64,000 nt of DNA from Ziziphus jujuba (lineage: Eukaryota > Streptophyta > Magnoliopsida > Rosales > Rhamnaceae). The notes under the pieces were generated by a model, which was given only the letters and a program-made list of their open reading frames with translations, did not search any database and was not told the origin of the DNA. Location: positions 16,699,001 through 16,763,000 of the forward strand of contig NC_083387.1 of NCBI RefSeq assembly GCF_031755915.1, written 5' to 3'. Below, in pieces: positions 24,361-35,381 of this stretch (the stretch's first letter is position 1; each line of letters opens with the position of its first letter). A program made the position numbers and the translations under genes.

Positions 24361-26440
24361 AAACCCTAAAATGTTTTGTGGAAAAGGAATACATAAAGCG
24401 AAGAAGGTACATGGTCATATGAGTATAGCATGTTGAATTGTTGAGTAATGGATTTATTCTCCATCTTTTCCTTAATTCCTTCACTCTTGAAAGCGGTAAA
24501 AAGAAATGATGTTGTTTTCAATATTATTGTAAGTTTTGGAACTTGCATTTTAAAATGTCTGAAATAATTCTCTCTTTTTGGCTCCAAAAGCTGCACTGGA
24601 GACAAAAAAAATGCTCTACTTAACAGTTAAAAAACTTCCTTGGAAGCTTTCTGAGAAACATGGAAATTTACAGTGAAACTATAGCTGGTATCTTTACAAC
24701 GAGCCATGATTCTGGAAGGATGATAAGGATAAATTTCATCCTTGACCTACGAAACAACAATACAACAGTACAGTGTCTAGCTCAATTTGTGTTTTGTTAA
24801 ATCTCATGTCGTTAGCAATTTTAAACCATAAAACAGATTGTAGATGTACAACTACTTTAAGCTTTAGCCAAATACAAATATTCAATTTAATAAATCCATC
24901 ACCAAGAGCCGTCCAAGCCATTCCATACACCCAGTAATTTCTCCGATGAAATGTCTTTTTTTTCGGGGTCAGGATTATATGGAAAAAAGGGATATGATTC
25001 GAATCTACAATCTCAAGATTGTAGATGATGCTATAAATATCTTTTTGAGCAGCAACATTCATAGCCATAACAGTAATATAAAGTGAAGTTATTTATCATT
25101 AATGGTCATGGTTATCAATATGACCTAAGCTAACATGATGGAATTAAATACCTTTTAATTATTATATATATCTTTAAAAAAAAAATAAAAATAAAATTTC
25201 GATGTGAAAGTGTACAATTAATAATAGCGTACAAATTACAATGTTAGCATATAGTGCCGACCGATATTGAATTAACCGTGGTGGCAACTTTAGCATTAGA
25301 CGGCTAAGAGAACGTATCATCAGAAAGAGATTTACATTCTCTATTTCCACACAAGCCAACAGCCAAAACCAAAAATAGCACCCCAACAAATAGATTCATT
25401 ATGATATGATAGATGATTTTACTATCCGGACAGTTTATATTTAAACTAACAAAAAAAATAATGATTTTAATAAAAATCATCATCAACACTCTATCTGTAC
25501 GAGAATATTAATGATAATTTTTTCAAAAACTATAGTCTTTTCTCTTGATCTGCATGCAGACCATCCGGATGGTAGTCGGATTCATGATATATATGTATAT
25601 ATATATACACAATAATTTATTTAAAAAAAAAAAACAAAAAAAAAAAAAAAAAAAAAACAACCAAAGGTTCACTATTAGAGCGCATCTCAACTTGAACGTT
25701 CCCTTTCAAATTAGTTGACAGCCAATCCTGCCAGTCACATTGAAAAACGAAGGGATCCATATCTGACTCTCACAAAAGATAGACTCGTGTTCCTCTGCCA
25801 AATTGTAATGACGGTGCACGTAAATAAAGTCTTCCCCGCTGTTTTTGCATATGGAACATAAGCTATTCGCACACAAAAAACATTTCTTTTTTTTTTTTTT
25901 TCCTTTTTTTTTTTTTTTTTCCATGTTAGAATTAGTTAATTATGCCATTCATCACAAGGCAACAAAAAACGCGAACTCTTTAAGAATAACATCTCCTAGT
26001 TTCCACATGCTATTCCATTCCCACCCATTCAGCCATTTTCAAACAAATTTTCCAGTAAACCACAATTAAGCAGATTCCACATTAAATGGATCACTAGAAG
26101 ATAAATTTCAAATAATTTTATCTTCCATATTAGCTGCAACAGAAATTGGAACACTAGACCCTTAATTTGTTTGTGTTTGTGGGTAGGACACGAAGAATAG
26201 TGGTGAAAATCTTATAATTTTCTCTTTCTTTTCTTTTTGTTTTGTTTTTATGTTTTCAGTTTCTAAAGTTGGTCCCCAGAAAGACCTAGAATTATAAGGT
26301 TTTGGGTGAACCTAAACTCATAAAGTAACTAGTCGAGTTCTCACATGTTGTAAGAAAAATGGATCTAGCCTTTGCTGGAAAGTCGATCCAATATAAATCT
26401 TCTTTATGTTTTGTTTTAATTAAACTCTTGCCCGTACTTT
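24361..26440. other. Intergenic, no gene seen
   Basis: Only short frames without domains. Homopolymer runs occur at about 25620-25660 (A) and 25888-25920 (T). Confidence 0.5.
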
Positions 26441-26479
26441 ACTTTTTAATGAATAAATGAGAAAATTTATTTATATGAG

Positions 26480-26960
26480 TATTATAGTGTTAGAGATAAA
26501 TATAAATGAAATGAAAGTATACTTTCCATTAACAACTTCGTTCAAAAATTTTAAAAAATATCTATATAAATGAAATAAAATAAAAAAATTCAAGTGGGTT
26601 TTAAAAATTAAAAACACATGTAAGGATCCAGATTCAAAAGAGACAAATCTACATATGAGGGTGTGAGAGGGGAGTGTTAGAAAAAAATATAAATGAAATG
26701 AAAAAAAAAAAATTATAACACCTAAAAAAAAAAATCCAAAAGAGACAGGCTACATGTGAAATTTTAAAAATATATATAAATAAAAAAAATAAAACAAAAG
26801 AAAAATAAGGAGGGCTGTAAAAATTAAAAACACATGTAAGAACCTAAATATATAAGAAATCAAACCAAAAAAGAAAAATATAAATGAAATGAAAACCTAT
26901 GATTCAAACATAAACCCAAAAGAGGAGGGCTTACAGAAACCCAGAAGAAACGGATCAAAA
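26480..26960. repeat. Degenerate A-rich tandem repeats
   Basis: TATAAATGAAATGAAA, AAAAATTAAAAACACATGTA and CCAAAAGAGACA-type words recur several times with variable spacing. No coding potential. Confidence 0.5.
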
Positions 26961-27052
26961 GATATGGACCTAAATGAAATGAAAATTTACTTTTTATCAG
27001 CTTAAGCTTTTAAAATCTTTTGGGATCAGTAGTAATTCAACTTATTGTTTAG

Positions 27053-27293
27053 TCATGTATGCATATTTGTTTATTTAAAAAGGTTGTATTTGATACTCAA
27101 GCATAAATTGAATTAAACATATGATGGTAGTGCACTTAAACAAGAAAAATGTAAATCACTATCCACTTAGTTATATATGCATATTTGTTGATTTAAAAGG
27201 TTGTATTCTATACTCAAGCATAAATTGAATTAAACATATGAACCAACAGAACAAGGTAGTGCACTTAAACAAGTAAAATGTAGATCACTACCC
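27053..27293. repeat. ~119-bp tandem duplication
   Basis: Copy 1 starts near 27056 (TATGCATATTTGTTTATTTA) and copy 2 near 27174 (TATGCATATTTGTTGATTTA). Both continue through ACTCAAGCATAAATTGAATT and GGTAGTGCACTTAAACAAG. Copy 2 carries about 12 extra bases (ACCAACAGAACA). Confidence 0.8.
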
Positions 27294-27526
27294 ATAAAAA
27301 TTTCTTAAGATCTATCTAAGGGTAAAACACACTTGATTTAGCAATTTAGTTCAAAGAATGCATTCATTATATTAATGCTGAACTAGTAAGGAGTGAAGTT
27401 TGAGCATAAAATTTGAAAAAAAAACAAAAAGAATTAGTCAAGTGTCCTATTCATTTTGCATAATTTTATTTTAGAAATTTATTTAAGCCTCAAAAGTTAT
27501 TACATTCTAACTATTTTATAATTTAA

Positions 27527-28444
27527 GAGCATTTCCAATGGTTTACCATTAATATTTTTAAATTTTGACATTTGCATATCCCCTTTAATAATAAATGCTA
27601 ATATTAATATTAAATTTTGGTATTACCTTTCTAATATCTATAACAAAAATTTACATTGGCAAATATAATTTTTTATTTAATCACATTAATTTTTTTTAAC
27701 TACCAACACTTTTTTCTTAATCTACCGCAATTTTTTTTACCACCATATCTATATATATCTACGTAATTCTATTCTACAACCATTTATTTTATCTCCGTAA
27801 AATTTTTTTTTTTCATCTACCACTCGTTCTTTTTTTCATCAACCAAAATTTTATTTACTATTATATTTTATTTTCATAAGTTCGTAAACATATTGTAAAC
27901 ATATTAAATGGCTTTATTACCGTTGGTTTTCAACTTCTCTCCCTGTATTTTGGGCTTTCAACTGCGTGGTTTTAAGTTTTAAAAAAAAAAAATTTGCTGG
28001 AAGGAGAACAATTTTCTCGAAGGCTGAGAAGAAAAAGAAAGGTGGGATGGCAGCCAAATTTGGATTGGGTCCGACGTTTTTTAACTTTATAACAATTGAA
28101 AAAATTAAAACTTGAAAATTCTATCAATTACTTTTTCTTTTTTTTTTTAAAAAACAAATTATCCAATATACAATCTATTTAAAATTTCCACATTTCATGT
28201 AATTCAAATTTTTATTTTCATAAACACAAATAAAAATACTAAATCCTAGAAATTAACTATTTTATAATTATTTAATTTAGTTAATGCCATAAATTTTATT
28301 GTAATGGAATTTAGTATAAAAAAATACCAACTACATTTTTTACGCAATTGACATTTTATACCAAATCACAATAAAGTACATAAATAACATACTGTTTTAA
28401 AACTTAATTATACCACTTAAAATGCAATACGGTTGTAAATATTC
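27527..28444. mobile_element. Probable PIF/Harbinger-type non-autonomous element
   Basis: The left end GAGCATTTCCAATGG is preceded by TAA (27524-27526). The right end GGTTGTAAATATTC is followed by TAA (28445-28447). The ends pair imperfectly (about 9-10 of 14). The 918-bp interior is very AT-rich and non-coding. The left terminus is a familiar dicot Harbinger/Tourist type; the right terminus is degraded, so the extent is less certain. Confidence 0.5.
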
Positions 28445-28709
28445 TAATGTGTGAATACTTCTGTTTATGGAAACTCTTAAAACATAATTATACTATTTGC
28501 CCTTCCCATTTAGAAAAGCTCTTATCTTTTTATGGAAGTTCTCGATAACTACGAACAGTGTTGGTTCTCCAATTTTCCACTTTTACAGTTTTACCCATTT
28601 CTACTTTTTAGAAGAAAAACAACAGATTCAGGGAAAAAAAAAAAATGTAAATTGTTCCCCAAAAAAAAAAAAAAAAAGAAAAAAAAAGATCAAATTATGT
28701 GGCTGCGCT

Positions 28710-28792
28710 TCATGGGTGAGAGAGAGGCACCATTTGATCAAAAGAGAATAAGCTCTATGGGTGAGAGAGAGTCACCATTTGAACAAAAAAAA
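28710..28792. repeat. 45-bp tandem duplication
   Basis: Two copies of ATGGGTGAGAGAGAGKCACC followed by ATTTGAWCAAAA, offset 45 bases (28711 and 28756). Confidence 0.8.
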
Positions 28793-28849
28793 AAAAAACA
28801 ATCTTCATGCGATTTAGATTATCGTTTACTTGTATAAATCTCCACGTTT

Positions 28850-30229
28850 TTGTATTCTTTTCCTTCTCTGTTTCATCTCCATTTTTTTTTTTTTTCTGAT
28901 TTTCTCTCCCCTTTGCTTCCTATTTCACGGTTTCAATGCTCAATCCTGGAGAATTTTCAAGATAAATAAAATTTTCAAAACTTTGTTAACCCCCAGTCAT
29001 CGCTAGCCCGAAATGATTATATTTGTCTTTCAACCATTAAAAAATAACTACCACCCCTATAATCCTAATGCCTTATATGCAACATGAAAATAGAAATTAG
29101 AGTGTATATATTTGATCAGTTTGAAGATGAAGCGGTCCATAATTTTAATAGAAATGGGATTTTTCTTGTTATATTTTTTTATCACAAAATATGCTTGAAC
29201 CCCATCCACTTTTCTTCTATTCAATCTTTCTGGGTTATTTATTTATTTTATTGGAGTTTCTGCATTGTTTTGAGTTTGGCTGATAGAAGATGGAGTTTAA
29301 TTACCCAGTTAAAGAGAAAATCTTTCATTTAAAAAATGTTAATTATTGTTATTAGTGATAATTATCATGTTAAATAATAAATAATAATTGTTTTACTCAT
29401 TACTATTAAAATTTATATTTTAAATTTTCGAATATAAATTTGAACAATTAGTAACGAGGAAAAAAACAAAAAAAATCACTGGCAAAGCGCCACATGTGCC
29501 ATATAGCTGTTTGAGCTCTTTTTTTTTTTTTTTTTTTCATAAATAAAACGTTTGAGTCAATTTTTTACCGGCCGTAATTATAGAAGGTTTGAAAATTTTG
29601 AAAGATGAAGGAAACTTTGACACGTATATTCAAGATTAGGAAAAATTTTTAAATAGAGTTATTTATGGAGGAAATTAAGAAATTTGAGGTGAGATTGTCA
29701 ACATTTATTTGGAAAATTTGCTTGATTTAAGGCAATTAATCTTGAAAAACAGGGAGTGATTCAAGCCTTGGCTAACATAGAAAACTAAAAAATGTGCAAA
29801 AATGACTTCAAAAGCTTTTTGACAAGTTCTTAAGCTCTTTTGATCAATATTCAATTTTAAATTTAATATCTAGTTCAAGTTTACATACAGTTCATCTTTA
29901 TTGATATTCTCCTTAGCTTATGTTGTCCCTTTTTTTTTTTTTTGAATTAATTTCATATAAAAAGGCTTTTATTTTTTTCTAAATTAAAAAAACATCAACC
30001 TTTCAGATTTCTAGTTAGAGTACTTTTATGGCTGCTTTTAGACCTCTAAAATATGCATTATAGAAATTTTCCATAAAGTAAAATGTTACATTAACCTATA
30101 AAATTTAGATTTTTCAATATTAACCCTCTTCAATAATCTCCTTTTGGTACAGTCTAAATTTTATTTTTAAAATTATAATTATTACTTTCAACTAAAGAAT
30201 ATATATATATATATATATATATATAGATA
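28850..30229. other. Intergenic, no gene seen
   Basis: AT-rich DNA with poly(T) runs near 28885 and 29518, and a TA microsatellite (30199-30225) directly against the left target duplication of copia element A. Confidence 0.5.
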
Positions 30230-30234
30230 TATAG

Positions 30235-30493
30235 TGACAGAAATGCTTGATAGTCAAGGAAATGCAAGAAAATGACTAGAAAATGCAGAGAAAACAGTGA
30301 AAAGAAGAAGGAAGAAAAATAAGGAAAAAAAAATGATTTTCTGTATTAAATGTTTCTGCTTACACCAGAAGCTAGTACATGACATATATTTATAGCATTC
30401 AACCACCACACATGCCTATTCTGAAAAATTACAGTTATAGCAAGACTATTCACGTGACTAAGCTAACAATTGTAACTAACAAAACTAAGCATG

Positions 30494-30530
<37 letters not shown>

Positions 30531-30569
30531 TTCATAAGCTGACGTGGAGGGTCTAACAACACTCTAACA
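30235..30569 (-). repeat. 3' LTR of element A
   Basis: 335 bp, ending TG..CA on the sense (minus) strand. It contains a long homopolymer T/A tract near 30497-30527. A few percent differences from the 5' LTR are visible, including TGTTAGAG here against TGTTGAAG there at the terminus. Confidence 0.9.
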
Positions 30570-30580
30570 CCCCCCCTGCA
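30570..30580 (-). other. Polypurine tract of element A
   Basis: Minus-strand TGCAGGGGGGG stands directly against the start of the 3' LTR, as expected for the plus-strand primer of reverse transcription. Confidence 0.85.
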
Positions 30581-30664
30581 AAATAGAAGACAGCTAGAAA
30601 CTAAAGGCTTCTGTTTGGAAAAAAAAAAAAAAAAAAAAAAACAAGAGACAATAGACCACAATTA

Positions 30665-32053
30665 CTAGTGTGTGAGAGAAACAACATTCAGCTTAGTTCG
30701 AAGAAATTGAAACCTTGTTGTCCCGAGGGCCCTAGTGAATATATCTGCAACTTGTTCAAGAGTAGGAACATAATGTATTTCATGAAATCCTTGTAAAACT
30801 TTCTCATGGATGTAGTGTATATCAATTTCAATATGCTTGGTTCTAGAGTGAAATACTGGATTGTAAGCAAGGGCAATAGCTCCTAGATTGTCAGACCAAA
30901 CAACAGAATGAGGTAAAACAAGTTGCAATTCTTTGGTTAGCTCCATTAACCAACTCAACTCTGTAGTAGCATTGGCCAGAGCCCTGTATTCGGCTTTTGT
31001 GCTTGATCTAGCAACAACAAGCTGTTTTCTGGCACTCCACGAATCAAATTAGGACCTAAGAATACACAGTAGCCACTGTAAGATCTTCTATCATCAGGAC
31101 AGCTTGCCCAATCACTATCAGTAAAAGCATGAAAAACCAGCTTGGTCATGTCAGGAACCTTGAAATGTAATCCATAGTGAATTGTACCATTTAGATAATG
31201 AAGAAGTCTCTTGCATGCATTCCAGTGGCTTGTTATGGGAGAATGAACAAATTGACAAAGCTTGTTCACAGAGAAAGTAACTTCTGGATGTGTGATAGTC
31301 AAATACTGAAGAGCTCCCACAACACTTCGATATTCTTTTGGATTAGTTAAAAGATCCCTTTCATGAGCAGACAATTGATGACTTGTTTGCATTGGAGTTG
31401 GAACACTCTTGGCTTCAAGCATTCTGGTCTTTGTTAGCAAATCTCGAATACAATTAGCTTGAGATAAGATTAAACCAGTAGAATTACGATGAACTTCAAC
31501 TCCTAAGAAATAATGAAGAGCTCCAAGATCTTTTAGAGACAATTCTGAGTTTAATCCTTTGATTAACTCCTCAAAATAACTAACATTGGAACCACTAATG
31601 CTTATATCATTAACATACACAAGAAAAAGAACATGTACCTTTGAATTTCTTAAAATGAATAAGGAAGAATCTGCTATGGAGTTGACAAAACCACAATGAT
31701 GCAAAGAACACTTAAGTTTCTCAAACCAACCTTTTGGAGCTTGTTTAAGGCCATAAAAAGCCTTATTTAGTCGACAAACATGAGTTGGATAAGCTGGATT
31801 AACATATCCTTCAGGTTGAGACATAAAAACAGCTTCTTGCAAGTCTCCATTCAAGAAAGCATTATTGAAGTCTATTTGCTTTATAGGCCAGTTGTATGCT
31901 AAGGCCAAGCTAAGTATAAGTCCAATAGTTGTAGGCTTCACAACTGAGCTAAAAGTTTCAAAGAAATCAAATCCAATTTTTTGATGAAATTCTTTGGCAA
32001 CCAAACGGGCTTTATACTTATCAATAGTACCATCAGATTTGTGTTTTATTCGA
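30665..32053 (-). pseudogene. Copia reverse transcriptase-RNase H of element A, broken
   Basis: The frame 32004-30955 carries RT blocks (KARLVAKEFHQK, IDFNNAFLNGDLQEAVFMSQ, AFYGLKQAPKGW, LKDLGALHYFLGVEV) and the start of RNase H (FTDSDWASCPDDRRS). A frame break near 30957 separates the RNase H end (WSDNLGAIALAYNPVFHSRT, RTKHIEIDIHYI, ADIFTRALG), which stops near 30665. The catalytic YVDD box reads YVND (Asp to Asn), so polymerase activity is expected to be lost. At its 5' side the frame joins abruptly to a gag fragment near 32053, at a run of T shared by both parents. Integrase, normally just upstream, is absent on this strand. Confidence 0.85.
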
Positions 32054-32112
32054 AAATGTTAGCAATTGGATCATAATCAGACTCTAAGCCAGCATATTCC
32101 TGTCCTGGCTCA
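32054..32112 (-). pseudogene. Two short gag fragments at a rearrangement junction
   Basis: 32054-32093 matches minus-strand gag near 39611-39650. 32094-32112 is the complement of gag sequence found at about 32919-32937 (AGGACAGGAATATGCT). Both are out of their normal order and lie between RT (-) and the oppositely oriented gag (+). They indicate at least three template jumps within 60 bases. Confidence 0.7.
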
Positions 32113-34627
32113 AGGTCAGTCATTAATGGTGATTTGGATAAGTTAAGAGCAGCAGATTTCTATCAACAGAAGGAGAACTAGTATATTCAAGATCAATTTT
32201 TACTTGGCTGGTTGAAAGTTACAATCTCATCTGAAATCTCTGGGCATTTTGTTGGCAAAGATTCTACATTAAGTTTGTGCAATGCTATTAAGAATAGATA
32301 TGCTGCGAAGTCACACAATTAGGTACTTCATTATTGAAAACTTGTGCAAAACACTAGGAAAGGAAATCTTAGTATGGATGCTTTCATTCTCAAAATGAAA
32401 AATTTAGTCAATAATCTTGTAGCAGCAGGAGATGATGTTTCTGAAACTGATTTGATTACCTATATTCTTGGAGGCTTAGAGTCTGATTATGATCCAATTG
32501 CTAACATTTTAGGCATAAAACCAGAACAATATACTGTTGAAGAAGTGCAGAATCACCTTATTGCTTATGAAATGAAGCTTTTACAGTTACATACCTCTGT
32601 GACATTTGATTTGAGTAATGTTTCCTCTACTAATCTTGTTACTGCAAAAATCTGGTACTAGTTCTATTGTGTCTCATTGTGGCTCTCAGTCAAATGGATC
32701 TGGAATATCTGTTATGGCAATTACTGGACCTAATTCAATGACTGCCTCTAATGATGATTATGGTAATGTGTCTGGTGTTGGTGGAAAGTTAGACCAAGGG
32801 CCTTTTGACAATAGTAGTCGAGGTTATAATAGAAATTATGGTCCTTATACTGACTCATCAAGACAAAATTATAATAGAAGCTATATTGCTAATTCTGGAA
32901 CCTTTAGTAGTTCTCAAGGACAGGAATATGCTGGCATTTCTTTTAGGCAATATAATAGACATTTTATGTTTCGTGGCAGAGGCAGAGGTTTTGATAATAG
33001 AGGTAGGCCTCAAAGTCAGCTGTGTGGTAAAGTTGGACATGTGGCACCAGTGTGTTTCTACAACAAAGATAACCAGTATAGTAATGCTGTTGCTAAAAGA
33101 ACAATTGGTAATGGAGGTCAATTTGCAAATTTGACATACTTAACTCAACCATCTGAATATCCCATTGCTTATAACTCTGGACTTGGTTTTGGTATGTCTG
33201 CACCAATACCTCCTTCTATATTCTTTGGTCCTTCTTTTAGTCATGCAAGATATAATGTCTCTGGTGGGAACTCTACAAACTTGCCAAACTTCAATTCTCT
33301 TGGGCAAACTTTTCAACTGTAAGGAGCTCCTATACAATCACATGCTTAACTTGGTCATATTGCTTCCTCTAATAATGGTGTTCCTGCTCACAATATGATT
33401 TAGAATCCAGCTTTGGTCACTGGTTTCAACCCAACTTGACTTGTTTCACGTTTTATGGTGAATTTTGCCGCACCAATCACTATTGGTGATCCCAATTGGT
33501 ATTTGGATAGTGGAGCTACAAATCATGTGGTTGGAAATACTGAAAATCTATTGCAGCATGTTAATTACAATGGTAAGAACCAGCTTTTAATTGCTAATGG
33601 TCAAGAACTTCAAATTACTGGTTTAGGAGGAACTTTACTGCCTTGTTTTGCTGCATATTCTTTAATCTTAAAGAATATACTGATTGTTCCTAATATAGCT
33701 AAGAAATTAATTAGTATTTCACAATTGACTCAAGATAACCCTATTACTGTGGAGTTTTATTCTAATCACTGTTTGCTTAAGGACAAACAGCAAGGAGTAG
33801 CTGTTCTCAAAGGAATACTTGAAGGAGGCCTTTACAAGCTTGAATTACCTGAACAAAGGCAGCTTGGAACTTGGATTTAAAGACATAATGATAATGCTTC
33901 TAATTCAATCTTGTTTAACGTCAATAATAATGGATTGCACTTGTATAATATAGGATGTGTTTTGTCTGATTTTTTGTCTACTACTAATAATGATAACAAC
34001 TCTGTTAAGTCATCTGTTAGTTCAAAAATGGTTGAAGAAAGTTGTACAGTTGATTGTTCTAACGGCAGTCAAATGAAGTGGATATTTTTCAATGTACTGG
34101 TCAGACTTCTGGTGTAGATTTGAATACATCAAATGGATTGAATACTGTTCAATGTATTGGTCAAAATTCATGTACTGGTCAGAATTTAGATGTTGATTTG
34201 AATTTGTTACATCAACGTCTAGGACATGTGTCACCTGCTATTGTACAAAAGGTCATGAAACTTGTAATCAGTTTTCTAAATTCAATAAAGATAGTTTGGC
34301 CTTTTGTGAAGCACGTCAACTAGGAAAACAACATATGCAGACTTTTCATAGTTCTACTACCACCAAGACTAGCCAGCCACGAGAATTAATTCATTTAGAT
34401 TTATGGGGACCAGCTCCTACTCTTTCTAGAGAAGGATTTCGATATTATATTCATTTTTTGGATGATTATACCAGGTTTACATGGCTTTATCCTTTGAAAA
34501 CAAAGTCTGAAGCTTTGAGCTATTTTGTTGATTTTCATAAAAAGATTGAACGAAATACTTGCCACAAAATTCAATGTGTTCAAATTGATTGGGGTGGTGA
34601 GTTTCGTAGCTTTTTACCTTCATAACA
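32112..34627 (+). pseudogene. Inverted gag-protease-integrase block of element A
   Basis: Copia order on the plus strand, opposite to the element's ends. Gag is at about 32112-33320 (MDAFILKMKNLVNNLVAAGD). Its zinc knuckle reads SQLCGKVGHVAPVC, where the first Cys of the usual C-x2-C-x4-H-x4-C is Ser. Protease at 33455-33880 has WYLDSGATNHV. Integrase at about 34200-34622 has LLHQRLGHVSP, an HHCC region broken by a frameshift near 34300, and the core FLDDYTRFTW and WGGEFRSF. It ends abruptly at the partial LTR. Several stops and shifts interrupt it, including a TAG at 32179-32181 that also occurs in the minus-strand gag copy (39940-39942). Confidence 0.8.
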
Positions 34628-34849
34628 AGAGTGTTGTTAGACCCTCCACGTCAGCTTATGAAGGGGAAAAAAAAAAAGCCACATGCTTACTTTTGTTAGT
34701 TACAGCTGTTAGCTTAGTCACGTGAGTACTCTTGCTATAACTGTAATTTTTCAGAATAGGCATGTGTGGTGGTTGAATGATATAAATATATGTCCTGTAC
34801 TAGCTTCTGGTGTAAGCAGAAACATTTCATACAGAAAATCATTTTTTTT
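34628..34849 (+). repeat. Partial internal LTR of element A, inverted
   Basis: It begins AGAGTGTTGTTAGACCCTCC, matching the LTR 5' end minus its first four bases, and follows the LTR sequence to AATCATTTTTTTTA. Its orientation is opposite to both flanking LTRs. The poly(T/A) tract is short here (about 12 bases against 30 or more). At the left junction TTTTACCTTCATAA faces TTATGAAGG inside the LTR, a foldback that could have promoted the jump. Confidence 0.8.
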
Positions 34850-34920
34850 AACCATAATTTCTGTTATAACCTCGACTACTATTGTCAAAAGGCCTTTGGT
34901 CTAAATTTCCACCAATACCA
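34850..34920 (-). pseudogene. Gag fragment of element A left of the nested insertion
   Basis: The complement reads as gag continuing from the sequence right of element B (TTGGTGGAAATTTAGACC.. to GAAATTATGGT) and matches plus-strand gag at about 32778-32848. It shows that element B inserted into this gag reading frame. Confidence 0.8.
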
Positions 34921-35370
34921 TGATGGAATTTGGTGTAGGTTTATGTTGTTATACCCTAGAGCACAATCATTCAAGGTGTTAGTCAAAAATGATTGTTGTT
35001 GGTTCTTGGTTCTTGATTTTGTTTTTTTTTGGTTTGTTAAGGTTTTGTTTCTGGTTTTAATGGAGGTTTAGGGTTCTTGAGAAGGTTGTTAGCTTTTGGG
35101 AAGAAGAAGAAACTAAAATGTAGTAGTTGAGAGAGAGAGAGCCAAAAATGTTGTTTTTCAAAATCTGTTTTTTGAATATTTTCTTTCTCAACGTTTTTCA
35201 TTACAATTTTCATACTTTTAAATACATCAAAAAGACAATAAGGCATGCTGCCATATTGAGCAATAAATACAAAAGCAAGAACCAAGAACCAACAACAATC
35301 ATTCTTGACTAACACCTTGAATGATTATGCTCTAGGGTACAACAACATAAACCTACACCAAATTCCATCA
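34921..35370 (+). repeat. Left LTR of element B (450 bp, plus orientation)
   Basis: It starts TGATGGAATTTGGTGTAGG and ends CCTACACCAAATTCCATCA-like. Bases 34921-35015 and 35276-35370 are a 95-bp inverted repeat with about three mismatches, so the LTR folds on itself. The middle (GATTTTG.. GGTTTAGGGTTCTTGAGAAG ..GAGAGAGAGAGCC) fixes its orientation. Confidence 0.85.
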
Positions 35371-35381
35371 TGGTATCAGAG
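35371..35381 (+). other. Primer-binding sequence at the left LTR of element B
   Basis: TGGTATCAGAG, the usual complement of the 3' end of plant initiator tRNA-Met, directly follows the left LTR on the plus strand. After 11 bases it passes into reverse-complement pol sequence. A primer site at this end, pointing inward, is abnormal. Confidence 0.8.

Noticed and set aside
25540..25600. CCGGATGGTAGTCGGATTCA-type short inverted words as a transposon end
   Set aside because: The pairing with sequence near 25420 is too short and no target duplication was seen.
34296..34625. Plus-strand integrase fragment as a separate later insertion
   Set aside because: It is continuous with gag and protease on the same strand and lies within element A's target duplication. 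It is better explained as part of the rearranged element.
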